From JAACFF01 sp963701435 (lineage in GTDB: Bacteria; Chloroflexota; Anaerolineae; Promineifilales; Promineifilaceae): DNA of 64,000 nucleotides. The number at the start of each line of letters is the position of its first letter. Positions within the stretch are counted from its first letter, which is position 1. This document shows, one piece after another, positions 18,501 through 27,900 of the stretch. Made by a program: the position numbers and the translations under genes. The stretch covers positions 14,195 through 78,194 of the forward strand of contig CAVPAL010000018.1 of assembly GCA_963701435.1 (NCBI GenBank), given 5' to 3'. Under the pieces are notes generated by a model. The model was not told the origin of the DNA. It worked only from the letters and a program-made list of their open reading frames with translations, and searched no databases.

Positions 18501-20553
18501 CAGGCGCAGCTTGCGCGGCCAGGTGTTCTACCAGGCTGTGGATGGTCGGATAATCCCAAATGAGCGTAGGCGGCAGGGAAATTCCTAACCAATCCTCCAA
18601 CTCGCCGGTTATCGAAACTGCCTGGACTGAATCCAGACCAAAGTCGACAAATGGCTGGCGAGGATCGATGCGGCGGGGCGGAATACGCAACTGAAGAGCA
18701 AGGTGGGTGATTAACCAATTTGTAATTTCGGCGGCGGATTTATCGCTAATGGCTTCATGGTGGTCTGTTTCGATTGCGAGCGGCAGCGCCGGAACGGCCG
18801 TTTCTGTTTCCCAGGCGCCAATAATTTGGAGTTCGCCGTCAAGATATTGCTGCTTACAGGCGTAGCGCTTAATTTTACCGCTGGACGTCTTAGGAACGGA
18901 AAGTGGCTTAACCAGGCAAAGGGCATGCAGCTGCAGTTGATGTTCCTGCGCGACGGCGCGGCGTAGGGCCGTTACCACTTCCTCGGTGTCAATTTTGCGG
19001 TGGCGGCGTTTTAATTCATAAACCAGCACAAGCCGCTCTTCTCCCGCTGCCTCGATTGAAAAAGCGGCGCCCATACCAGGCTCTAAGGCGATGTGGCTTT
19101 GGGCTGCGGTGTGTTCAATATCCTGCGGGTAATAGTTACGACCACGAATAATGATGAGATCCTTCAGGCGTCCATTGATATATAACTCTCCCGCATGAAT
19201 AAACCCGAGATCACCGGTGCGCAAATAAGGGCCTTCCCCGGTATCGGCCAGGCGCGCCTGAAAGATATGCTGCGTTTGCTCAGGTCGGTTCCAATAACCT
19301 TGCGCGACGCTGGGTCCGGCCACCCATATTTCCCCTACCTGGCCCGGCTCACAGACTGTCAGCGTTTCTGGATTTACAATCAGCATGGTCTGCCCCAGGC
19401 GCGTATGCCCACAGCTAACCAACGTCAGCGCATCGGCGTCTGTGGAGGACGCCGGTATGGCGTGGTTTTTTGTCAGGGGCGCTGACTGGAATCGGTTTGC
19501 ATGCGGCTCTCCTGGGCCGTTACCGCCGCTGATGATAAGCGTGCTTTCCGCCATCCCATAACAGGGATAAAAAGATGCGGGATTAAAGCCATAAGGTTCA
19601 AACGCTTTCGCAAAAGCTTGCAGCGTTTCCAGGCGTACCGGTTCTGCCCCACAGTAAGCAACCTCCCAACTACTTAAATCCAAACCTGCCTTTTGAGCGT
19701 CACTAATTTTTTCGACGCACATTTGATAGGCAAAGTTTGGCGCGCCGCTGATGGTGCCGCCATAACGGGTGATCGCTTGCAGCCAGCGCACGGGTCGTTG
19801 TAGAAACGCCGCCGGCGCCATCAGGCAGGCAAAGCTGGCCATGTACATGGGCGCCAGAACGCCGCCAATGAGGCCCATATCATGATAGCTGGGCAGCCAG
19901 TGGACGCCAACGCCAGCCGGTTTAATTTGAAATCCCTGGCGAATGACTTCAAGGTTGTGGAGTAGATTGGCATGGTCAACCATAACGCCTTTGGGATCGC
20001 CGGTTGAGCCGGAAGTGTATTGAAGAAAAGCGAGGGTATCGGCGTCAAATGCTGTTTCCTGCCAGTCAGCCGCCACACTATCCGCCAGGCTTTCAACATC
20101 CAGCCATTGCAAAGTCGCCAACTCAACCATATGGTCAAAGCGGCGCTGCATACTTTGCAATATTTTACCCGTAGTAAGCGCAAATCTGGCTTGTGAATCT
20201 CGTACCATACCTTGAATCCGCGGCGCGGGACGGTTAAGGCGCGGAGGATAGGCGGGAACGGCCGTTACCCCTGCATACAAACAGCCGAAAAAGGCAGTGA
20301 CAAAGTCCAGACCGGGTGGAAATAACAACAAGGCGCGATCGCCGGCTGCGTTGTGCCGCTGCAGCCAGGCGGCAATAACCCTCGCGCGCAAATCTAATTC
20401 GATATAATTCAATTTTTGTTCCGCCTGATCCCCATCAGCTAAAAAAACAAAAGCCATGCTTTCCGGCTGTACAACGGCTAATGTACGTAGTAATTCGGTC
20501 AAAGTTGTAGGATGAAAAGAAAGCCCCGGGATATATTTTTTCTGCGTTGACAT
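15568..20553 (-). CDS. FAAL-ACP-KS-AT polyketide synthase
   Basis: 1661-residue loading and extension protein. The N-terminal fatty acyl-AMP ligase (about 1-575; YTSGSTGDPKG, YPCYGMAEST, YLRTGDLGF) activates a fatty acid as an adenylate and passes it to the ACP (FGLDSVQAV, about 605-685). A ketosynthase follows (about 702-1130) with active-site DTACSSS, EAHGTGT and NIGHLEAA, so Cys-His-His is complete. The acyltransferase (about 1215-1530) has GHSVGE and HAFH, the pattern of malonyl-specific domains. There is no KR, DH or ER, so the new beta-keto group should stay. The product passes to the ACP of the next protein. Start ATG at 20553; the ribosome-binding site is weak. Confidence 0.92.
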   Translation of the reverse strand: MSTQKKYIPGLSFHPTTLTELLRTLAVVQPESMAFVFLADGDQAEQKLNYIELDLRARVIAAWLQRHNAAGDRALLLFPPGLDFVTAFFGCLYAGVTAVPAYPPRLNRPAPRIQGMVRDSQARFALTTGKILQSMQRRFDHMVELATLQWLDVESLADSVAADWQETAFDADTLAFLQYTSGSTGDPKGVMVDHANLLHNLEVIRQGFQIKPAGVGVHWLPSYHDMGLIGGVLAPMYMASFACLMAPAAFLQRPVRWLQAITRYGGTISGAPNFAYQMCVEKISDAQKAGLDLSSWEVAYCGAEPVRLETLQAFAKAFEPYGFNPASFYPCYGMAESTLIISGGNGPGEPHANRFQSAPLTKNHAIPASSTDADALTLVSCGHTRLGQTMLIVNPETLTVCEPGQVGEIWVAGPSVAQGYWNRPEQTQHIFQARLADTGEGPYLRTGDLGFIHAGELYINGRLKDLIIIRGRNYYPQDIEHTAAQSHIALEPGMGAAFSIEAAGEERLVLVYELKRRHRKIDTEEVVTALRRAVAQEHQLQLHALCLVKPLSVPKTSSGKIKRYACKQQYLDGELQIIGAWETETAVPALPLAIETDHHEAISDKSAAEITNWLITHLALQLRIPPRRIDPRQPFVDFGLDSVQAVSITGELEDWLGISLPPTLIWDYPTIHSLVEHLAAQAAPAPLQPDPRQPHDSHSPIAVVGLGCRFPGATDPAAFWQMLRNGADAISEVPAARWDADAYYQANDANPVPGKMNTRWGGFLDQVDQFDAGLFGITPREAARMDPQQRILLEVAWSALEHAGQNPAALAGSATGVFVGVSSSDYSKLQFSHPDYIDAYAGTGNAHSIAANRLSYLLGLQGPSMAIDTACSSSLVAVHLAMQSLRQGEADMALAGGVNVLLSPELTLTFSQARMMAADGRCKTFDARADGYVRGEGCGVVVLKRLADAERDGDPILAVLRGSAVNQDGRSNGLTAPNGLAQQAVIRQAMTNAGLQARDISYIEAHGTGTRLGDPIEIHSLQAIFDQDDGENLKTAPRPLWVGSVKTNIGHLEAAAGIAGLIKTILALQHEHLPPHLHYRELNPHISLDYSRLVIGADGQRWLHKEKPRRAGVSSFGFGGTNAHIIVEEASVVEPETAVLERPLHLLTLSAKDEPALRQLAGDVAHFLDAQPDAALADISYTANVGRADFDVRLAVSAATVDELRQKLAQPPIVQVAPDASRPLIAFLFTGQGSQYAGMARNLYHTQPTFRAALDRCAELLADELERPLLPIIFATETDRDNAALIDQTAYTQLALFAIEYALAELWRSWGVEPDMVMGHSVGEYVAACVAGVFSLQDGLKLIAARGRLMQALPAGGAMAVVFAAEEVVQTAVADPAVADHTTEVSIAAINGPENVVISGSETAVAAIIDQLANAGIETRLLTVSHAFHSQLMAPMLDAFTAAAGQITYQPPRIPLVSNLTGEFLLDAPDARYWQRHVRETVRFAAGMQTAVEAGAAVFLEIGPQPHLIGMGRRCVDVQSGLWLPSLRRKREDWTVLLDSLGQLYTAGVPIDWRGFDRDYPRRKVVLPTYPFQRQRYWLDIEPQQPTRVTFKPGLTRLDTVLPIYEEQIRLQPAADLTHLLQAHATAVAQTLWGVGNHVVKLLGGEKRPFPKTKPSVCKRS

Positions 20554-20707
20554 ACACGTATACGTCCTATCAAACCCATCCGTATGGGAAGGATCTTGGT
20601 ATTATTTGGGTGGAAACAATACTATAGCTGCGCCGCCAGAAACCTGAATTCTGTTCTGCCGGGCATTGAAACTCCAATAATTGCATCGCATTAGACAATT
20701 TTAAGTG
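20554..20707. other. Divergent intergenic region
   Basis: No gene seen. It separates the minus-strand FAAL/PKS/NRPS operon from the plus-strand kinase gene and must hold the biosynthetic operon promoter, which I could not place with confidence. Confidence 0.4.
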
Positions 20708-20736
20708 TTGACCTCACATACCGCAAAAGTTATACT
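20708..20736 (+). promoter_or_regulatory. Sigma70-type promoter of the first Ser/Thr kinase
   Basis: TTGACC, a 17-bp spacer and TATACT, about 68 bp before the kinase start codon. Both hexamers differ from consensus by one base and the spacing is ideal. Confidence 0.65.
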
Positions 20737-20803
20737 GAGTTAAACAGTACCAGCTGACTATAATTTATCCACAACCCTTACTTAAGTATAAAAATGGCGT
20801 GAA

Positions 20804-22837
20804 ATGGATTCAACATTGCAAAAAGGGACAGATCGGTATCAAATAATAGAAAAAATTGGCGCTGGCGGTATGGGAACTGTTTTTCGTGCCAGGGACAAAG
20901 AAATTGAACGTGATGTCGCGTTAAAATTACTGCCTCCCTATTTTAGCGCCGATACGGCATTTGTGGAACGTTTCAAACGTGAAGCCCGTGTCATTGCCCG
21001 TTTAGAACACCCCCATATCGTTCCTATTTATGACGTCGGCGATCAGGATGGACGGCCGTTCATCATCATGCGCCTGCTCACGGGCGGCACCTTGCGGGAT
21101 CGGATTCGGCGGCCAGAGTTTGATTTGCAAGCCCTGGTTACTGCTCTGGATGATGTCGCCGACGCACTGGCGCGAGCACACGCCGAAAATATTGTGCATC
21201 GTGATATCAAACCGGGCAATATACTATTTGACGATCATGGTGCAGCTTTCTTATCAGATTTTGGCATTGCCAAAGTTCTGGACGCGGCCACACAACTGAC
21301 CGGCAGCGGTTTGATTGGCACGCCAGCGTATATGAGTCCCGAACAATTTGTCGGGCAGGGGATAGATGGTCGCAGCGATCAATATTCACTGGCGGTTGTG
21401 GTCTATGAAGCTTTAACCGGCAAGCTGCCTTTCAAAGGCAACACAGCCCAAATGATGTATAAACATCTCAACGTGGCGCCGCCGGAAATCAATCTTGAAG
21501 AATATCCTATTCCCATCGATCTCAACCCAGTTCTACAAAAAGCGTTTTCAAAAGACCCTAACGCACGCTACCCGACAATCAAAGGATTTGTCGCTGCTTT
21601 GCGTGCTGGCGTCAATTCTGATCCGGGTGCAGCCGCGGCGCATTTACCGTTGGTAACCACGGCGGCTGTTCTCTCTACTCCGCAAAAACCCCCAACGGCC
21701 CCAACTGAGCTCGACACGCCCACACCGCCGGTAATGACCCAGCTTCGTACGCATTATCGTGAGGGTCTAAATGCCATGTCCCACTCGGAATGGGCGGCGG
21801 CGATAGCAGCCTTTGACCAGATTCTGGCCGTGGACATTAACTACGGGGAGGCCCAGACGCTGCGGCAACAGGCAAAGGAAAACCTGGACAAAGAGACATC
21901 TGCGGCAGTGGCAGCGGCAGCCGCTGCCGCCGCTGTGATGGCCAAAACAAGCGTAGAGGTGCCGTCCGCCGCTTTGATGGATTTAGACCGCACCAGCATT
22001 GAAGTACCGTCAGAGTACGCGGCGGTCGCGCCCGCAATGGCCGTGGCCGAACCTGTTTCCAGCGCCCCGCCTCCGGCCCAAACAACTCAAAAACGGCCGT
22101 TGTGGTTGATTGCACTGGGCGCCTTTCTCTTGCTGGCTCTATGTGCAGCAGGCGCATTTGCAGCTTCACAATATTTTGGCGCATCCGGCGACAGTGGAGC
22201 TGATCAAATTGTGCAGGAATCAGATCCTCGCGGCTCTGCACAGGGAGAAGTCATTGTATTTGAGACGGAAACTGAAACGGCCGAACCCCCCACAGCCACG
22301 CCTGCACCTACAGAAGAACCGGAGGAATCGGCCGTTGTTGAAGTTCAACCCGCAACCAATACGCCTCAGCCCTCGGCCACCGCCGCCTCTACATCCACAC
22401 CACTGCCACCCACAGAAACCGCGATGCCTGCTGCTGCCGCCGTGCGTGTAAAAGTTGCCTCTGCCAACTTGCGGCGAGGACCCGGCGTCATCTATGGTAC
22501 ATTGGGCGCCATATTCCAGGGAGAAACGGCTACCGTAATCGGAACCAATCAGGACGGAAGCTGGTATAACGTCATTTTAGAAGATGGTTCCCGAGCATGG
22601 CTGGCGGCCAGCGTGACCGAAGCAGTTGATGGGGCTTCGCTGAGCGAGGTCCCGGTCGCAGCAACAATTCCGGTTGCGCCCACATCAACGCCGGTGCCGC
22701 CCACACTAACCCCTTTGCCCACCCTGCCACCAACCCTGCCACCCGCGGGGGGAGGAAGCGGCGGCGGTGGTGGAGGCGGAGGCAGTGATGGTGGATCAAA
22801 ACCCCCCGCAACTTACACGGCCGAACCGCCAGGGTAG
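20804..22837 (+). CDS. Transmembrane Ser/Thr protein kinase with SH3-like domain
   Basis: Hanks-type (PknB-like) kinase. The catalytic domain (about 12-270) has the glycine loop GAGGMG, VALKLL lysine, HRDIKPGN catalytic loop, DFGIAK and the APE-equivalent MSPEQ. A variable linker with a short TPR-like helical pair follows, then a transmembrane helix (about 431-458) and an outside Pro/Thr-rich stalk. An SH3b-like domain (about 547-610; ANLRRGPG and GSWYNVILEDGSRAWL) typical of cell-wall binding comes next, and the protein ends in Pro and Gly runs. It probably senses an envelope ligand and phosphorylates cytoplasmic targets, the FHA exporter being an obvious candidate. It is preceded by a good promoter. 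Confidence 0.9.
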   Translation: MDSTLQKGTDRYQIIEKIGAGGMGTVFRARDKEIERDVALKLLPPYFSADTAFVERFKREARVIARLEHPHIVPIYDVGDQDGRPFIIMRLLTGGTLRDRIRRPEFDLQALVTALDDVADALARAHAENIVHRDIKPGNILFDDHGAAFLSDFGIAKVLDAATQLTGSGLIGTPAYMSPEQFVGQGIDGRSDQYSLAVVVYEALTGKLPFKGNTAQMMYKHLNVAPPEINLEEYPIPIDLNPVLQKAFSKDPNARYPTIKGFVAALRAGVNSDPGAAAAHLPLVTTAAVLSTPQKPPTAPTELDTPTPPVMTQLRTHYREGLNAMSHSEWAAAIAAFDQILAVDINYGEAQTLRQQAKENLDKETSAAVAAAAAAAAVMAKTSVEVPSAALMDLDRTSIEVPSEYAAVAPAMAVAEPVSSAPPPAQTTQKRPLWLIALGAFLLLALCAAGAFAASQYFGASGDSGADQIVQESDPRGSAQGEVIVFETETETAEPPTATPAPTEEPEESAVVEVQPATNTPQPSATAASTSTPLPPTETAMPAAAAVRVKVASANLRRGPGVIYGTLGAIFQGETATVIGTNQDGSWYNVILEDGSRAWLAASVTEAVDGASLSEVPVAATIPVAPTSTPVPPTLTPLPTLPPTLPPAGGGSGGGGGGGGSDGGSKPPATYTAEPPG

Positions 22838-22947
22838 ATAAATTTTGAAAGGCGATGATCGAACTTGTAATTGTCGGCAATGTGGCGTTGAGAATTTAAC
22901 GCCATACTCGACTTGTGAATAAATGGGTGATTATCCAGGAGGACAAA

Positions 22948-24246
22948 ATGAAAATTCACCAACGTCTTTTATTAATTGTGGCTGTCTTGCTTTTCCTGAG
23001 CGTTGTAGCAGGACATTTTGCACATCAAAGTACAGCAAATCCGGCTGATGTGCTGCAACCTGTTCCGCACAAAACGGATAGAACAGACTCGGTCATGCGT
23101 AACACAGTCAATTTGACCTTGAATCCACCCGAGACGCATCCGCTAGCCGCACAGCGCGCCGCAGCCGAACCGATGGCCTTTCCGTCAACGGCCGTTACGC
23201 GCACAAAAGAAGCTGCGTCACGTCCAAACATGGCCGGTAACGAGACCTGCTGGCAGTTATTGGGTAACTCGGAGATGGATATATTCCCCATTGACGGCGA
23301 CACCGGAACGGCCGAACCGTGGATTCCAATTGTACAGCAGGTTTATTATGATGATACATTTTACACCTCTTCAGATACTTCTTTGGTACTGATTATTGAT
23401 GACGATGGGGCTGTGGATAATGATTTTCTTTTCGTCGAAGACGCGTTCGGTCAGGCTTTCTACATGCCGGATGATTTAACGGCCGTCTACATTGAATATT
23501 ACACCTCACTTGAATTTGCAAATACGATCGATCAGGCATTTGGTGAAATTTGGGCCCTTGATAACAATGGGTATTTGCAAGAACTAATCGGCTGGTGGGA
23601 TATTGACGATCATTTTACAAATCCGGCCGCGCCGCCTGCCTGGGATTTACACACGTTATTGATTGAGGATCCAGATCTCCTAAATGCATTGCAGGACAAA
23701 GTATTAGCAGTCATATTTGACAATTACACCACAGATTTTTCGCCCGGTGAGTGGATCTGGTTTGATGACGCAATTATGATTGGCTGCGCCGCAGTCGGCG
23801 GTCCCAGCAATGTATACCTGCCCGTCACCCTCAATAATGTCGGTACGTCCAGCGGCCCGATATGCCTGCCCCCTACTGAAACCCCACAAGACAGCTTGTC
23901 CCAGAATCGCGGCGTTTTACAAACCAGCGCCTTATGCGAGAGTACCATGTCCAGCGTCGATCGCCAGGATTACTACGTGTTTAAAACAGAAGCAGCCGGG
24001 AACTACACCTTAAAAATGTTTGATTTACCCTCAGGCACAGCCTGGAGCGGCTCAGTTTTAATCGAAAATCCACCCAGCTATGCGCCTGGCCCAACCGGCG
24101 GACACTGCCGCATCGGCACGCCGGGGGACAGCGACAAACAGGTCACATGTAATTTGCCTGCGAACACGGAATACGTTGTAAAAATGTCCGCTGGTGATTA
24201 CACGGGCGCTGTGGGAAGTTATAAAATGCGGGTTACTGGCCCCTAA
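22948..24246 (+). CDS. Secreted protein with C-terminal pre-peptidase-like domain
   Basis: Exported protein of 432 residues; I do not recognise the middle part. The N-terminus has a signal peptide (KIHQRLLLIVAVLLFLSVVAG). The centre is rich in acidic and aromatic residues (WELPIP-like and IIDDDGAVDNDFLFVEDAFGQ segments). The last 110 residues (DRQDYYVFKTEAAGNYTLKM ... VGSYKMRV) resemble the bacterial pre-peptidase C-terminal (PPC) domain. The start at 22948 has a strong CAGGAGG ribosome-binding site; an upstream GTG/ATG would add residues before the signal peptide and is less likely. Transcribed with the flanking kinase and lipoprotein genes. Confidence 0.65.
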   Translation: MKIHQRLLLIVAVLLFLSVVAGHFAHQSTANPADVLQPVPHKTDRTDSVMRNTVNLTLNPPETHPLAAQRAAAEPMAFPSTAVTRTKEAASRPNMAGNETCWQLLGNSEMDIFPIDGDTGTAEPWIPIVQQVYYDDTFYTSSDTSLVLIIDDDGAVDNDFLFVEDAFGQAFYMPDDLTAVYIEYYTSLEFANTIDQAFGEIWALDNNGYLQELIGWWDIDDHFTNPAAPPAWDLHTLLIEDPDLLNALQDKVLAVIFDNYTTDFSPGEWIWFDDAIMIGCAAVGGPSNVYLPVTLNNVGTSSGPICLPPTETPQDSLSQNRGVLQTSALCESTMSSVDRQDYYVFKTEAAGNYTLKMFDLPSGTAWSGSVLIENPPSYAPGPTGGHCRIGTPGDSDKQVTCNLPANTEYVVKMSAGDYTGAVGSYKMRVTGP

Positions 24247-24360
24247 GTTTCAGGAATAGTGGTAAATACTTCCAGGTATAATTTGTAATGGGCGTTCGCC
24301 TGGCAGCCTGGAACGATCTGTCATTGGTTTTGTTGTATGACTGTTAGCAGGAGATACTTC

Positions 24361-24741
24361 ATGAAAAGCTGGCTGCCTGTGTTGCTAGGCGTCTTAATAC
24401 TCATCAGCGTGGGCTGCGGCGGCGAAGAGCCAACGCCAACCGTTTTGCCGCTAACGCCGACGGATACGGCCGTTCCCTCCGCCACACCCACAGAAACCGC
24501 AACTCCAACGCCGACGCCCACCTTGACTGCAACCGCGACGTCTACTCCGACTGAGACGCCAACCGCAACGTCGACCAGCGGCGCCGCGCCGGCCAACAGT
24601 GGGAGCGACGGCGTCGACATTGTTGGCACATTGATTCCAACAATTCTGCCCTCAGTCATACCTGAAATCCCGGGGATTCCGGAAATCCCGGAGATTCCAG
24701 AGATCCCGGAAATACCCTTACCACCCCTTCCAGGCGGTTAG
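24361..24741 (+). CDS. Small lipoprotein with Thr/Pro stalk and IPE repeats
   Basis: Predicted 126-residue lipoprotein. The signal sequence ends ILISVGCGG, a lipobox-like site with Cys as the first mature residue. A low-complexity stalk of PT, AT and ET repeats follows, and the C-terminus has the tripeptide IPE repeated about six times before a PLPPLPGG end. Such stalks are common on Chloroflexota surface proteins. No enzymatic domain is seen; the IPE array suggests an extended, rigid tail. The start at 24361 has GGAG upstream; an in-frame ATG at 24337 would only lengthen the N-region. Confidence 0.6.
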   Translation: MKSWLPVLLGVLILISVGCGGEEPTPTVLPLTPTDTAVPSATPTETATPTPTPTLTATATSTPTETPTATSTSGAAPANSGSDGVDIVGTLIPTILPSVIPEIPGIPEIPEIPEIPEIPLPPLPGG

Positions 24742-24763
24742 GTGAACCGCATTACGTTGGGGC

Positions 24764-24789
24764 GTAGGATGATTTTAAAATCATCTTAC
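24764..24789. terminator. Perfect AT-rich palindrome after the lipoprotein gene
   Basis: The 18-bp perfect palindrome GATGATTTTAAAATCATC, extended by a wobble pair to 26 bp, starts 22 bp after the lipoprotein stop. It probably works as a terminator or operator. Confidence 0.45.
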
Positions 24790-24827
24790 CCTGGAAAATG
24801 CAACAAACGCCGGCGTCTAATAGTGAA

Positions 24828-24946
24828 ATTAGCTAGAAACCACGAGTTATTCCTGTCAAAAAACACGTGGTTTCAAAGTTTTGCTAATTCCTTGAGGAAA
24901 CCGCAGATTTCTAACTCCTCTTATTTTCTAGAATTTTCTGCGGTTT
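24828..24946. repeat. Two consecutive hairpins upstream of the FHA-ABC gene
   Basis: The first hairpin pairs AATTAGC and GAAACCACG (24828-24844) with CGTGGTTTC and GCTAATT (24866-24889). The second pairs AAACCGCAGA (24898-24907) with TCTGCGGTTT (24937-24946). The end of the second is repeated at window position 1. This is structured, AT-rich DNA in a gap without genes, possibly a small mobile hairpin repeat. Confidence 0.5.
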
Positions 24947-24994
24947 ACCTAATATACTATAATTACCAACAAAGCCTAATTCGAGGATGATACC

Positions 24995-27900
24995 GTGAAT
25001 TCATACACAAATTGTAAATTGATAATGCAAGATGGACCGTTGCCTGCTGAGACCTTTGAGTTAACGCAGTCGAAAACTGTGATTGGACGCGCGCCCAGTG
25101 CAGATATCGTGCTTTCGTTTCCGGCTGTCTCGGGGCGGCACGTCCTTATAATCCAGGAAGCCGGTCAATATTTTATTGAGGATTTAAACAGCAGCAACGG
25201 CACATTTATCAATGGGCAGCGCCTGACGGGGCGTAAGCCCCTCAACCCCAATGACGAAATCCATTTAGGGCAGTCCATTATCTTACACTTTGAAGCGCCG
25301 TTTGTAGACCGGACAATGCTCCAACAACCGCCTGAAGACGCAACCATGCTGGAACAAGATATTCCGCTTGCATCAGGCGCAGCCCCATTTGTTGCGGCCA
25401 CATCAGATGTGGCCACATCTGATGTGGATCAGGAAGCCAGCACGGTTGTCGCCCCCCAAACGCCCGTGGAAAAAGCGCCATTTGTCCCCCCACCCGGCGG
25501 TGAAACAATGATCTTTGAGGATTTTGCTGAAGCCGCAGCAACATCTCCGCCACAGCTCAAGGTGGCCATTTCCGGGGATCCGCCCCAGGTATATCGCCTG
25601 ACCGCCGAACAGATCACAATTGGTCGAGCAGAAACAAATAACATCGTGGTTCCATCGAAGATCGTCTCCCGTAACCACGCAATTTTGCAGCGTTTACCCG
25701 ATGGCGGTTACCAAATTGTACCCTTCAAAGAAGCGGGAAACCCGGTATTGTTTGAGGGACGGCCGTTGCTAAATTCCAAACGCCTGCATCATGAAGACAA
25801 ACTGCGTATCGGCGGACTTGATCCCGGCTCGATGGTCACCATAACATTCCTGTCACCACGTGACGCCTCAGCCACAACATCCGCTTCCTCAATTCAATTT
25901 GGCGAAAAGACATTGATTGGCATTGGGCGTGATCCCAGCAACGAGGTTGTCGTAGATTCACCCATCGTTTCACGCTATCACGCTGAAGTTGAGCGCGTCG
26001 GCTCCCGCTATCGCGTCACCGATTTACAGAGCGCCAACGGCACCTTTGTCAACAATGAACGTATCGACGATTCCTTCTGGCTGAAACCGGACGACACAAT
26101 CCGGGTTGGGCCATATCGTTTTGTCATGGGGCTTGATCAGCTCGCTCAATATGATGAACGCGGCGACCTGCGCATAGAGGCCGTTAATCTCAACAAATGG
26201 GTGCGCAAAGACCTCAATATTTTGCAAAACATTTCGCTCGTCTTCCAGCCGCGCGAGTTTGTCGTGGTTGTGGGGCAAAGCGGCGGCGGCAAATCGACGC
26301 TCGTAGACGCCATTGCCGGTTACCGACCGGCTACCGATGGTGAAGTAAGCGTCAATGATATCAACGTCTACCAAAACTTTGACGCCATCCGCGATGAAAT
26401 CGGATATGTGCCGCAGCGCGACATTATTCATATGGAATTGACAATAGGACAGGCCTTGGATTATGCCGCCCAACTGCGCATGCCGCCGGATACCACCAAA
26501 GCAGAGCGCCGCCAACGCGTTGATGACGTGTTGGAAGACCTGGACCTGGCGCACCGCAAAGATGTTCAAATTAGTGGTCTGAGCGGCGGGCAGCAAAAGC
26601 GGGTGTCTATTGGCGTCGAACTGCTTACCAAACCGGGTCTGTTCTTTCTTGATGAACCCACTTCCGGCCTTGATCCCGGCACAGAAACATCCTTCATGCA
26701 GCTCATGCGCCGCCTCGCCGATCAAGGGCGCACGATCGTGTTGATTACCCATGCAACCAAGAACGTTATGTTGGCCGATAAGGTTGTCTTTCTGGCGCGC
26801 GGCGGCTATCTGGCCTGGTTTGGTCCGCCTGAAGACGCCCTCGCCTATTTTGACAAATACCGATCCGAGCGTGAGCGGCGTTCCGGGAAAATTGAATTTG
26901 ATGATATATACAACATTCTAGGAGACAGCACAAAAGGTTCTGCCACAGACTGGGCAGATCGTTACCATCAAAGTCCGGCGTATGACAAATACATTTCCCA
27001 GCCGCTGCATGAGAAAGACCGCGCCCCAACCGGACAATACAGCGTGCCGGCAGCAGCGCCCGGACCAAAGCGCAAGCGACAGGTGTCATCCTGGCGGCAG
27101 TTCCTCATTCTGTCTTCACGCAACATCAAAATTCTCACGCGTGACCGTTTCAGTCTCGCTTTAATGTTAGCGGCTCCCCCAATAGTGAGTTTGCTCGATG
27201 TCATTCTAGCGCTCGTTTTGGGACGCGATCCATTTAACTTTTTCGACGGCTCCATGCCAAATGTCATGATCACGCTGTTTTTATTAACCGTCTATGGCGT
27301 CATGGTCGGCGGGCTGGCGCAGATGCGTGAAATTGTAAAAGAGCAGGATGTATACAAACGGGAAAGGTTGGTAAATCTCAGGCTGTTTCCCTACGTGATG
27401 TCCAAAATTTGGGTAGCAGCACTGCTGGCTGTCTATGCATCAATTGTCTACATGGTCGTGCATTATATTGCGTTCGACATGCCCGGCGGCGCGTTTGAAT
27501 TTGTGCTGATGCTTATTTCTCTGACGCTGGCCACGATGGCGGGCATGATGTTGGGTCTCTTTGCTTCCGCATTGGCGCCCAACGCCAATGCCGCGCCGCT
27601 GATCGTGGTGTTATTTATGCTGCCGCAGATTGTACTCGGCGGCGCGCTGGTGCCTCTGCCAGAGTTTGTTACCGCGCCCATATCTACCCGCTGGGCTTTC
27701 CAGGCCTTTATGGGTATTTCCGGCGTAGGCTCGGATGTGGCGGCCGATGCGTGTTGGACTGTGCTGGATACAGAAGCACAAAAACAACTTTCGCTGGATG
27801 AGAAAAATGAAAATTGCCTTTGTATGGGTACCAATGCTTTGCACGAGGATTCCTGCAATTATCCCGGTCTAGGCGCTTTTTATAATTCATCTGTTGATGA

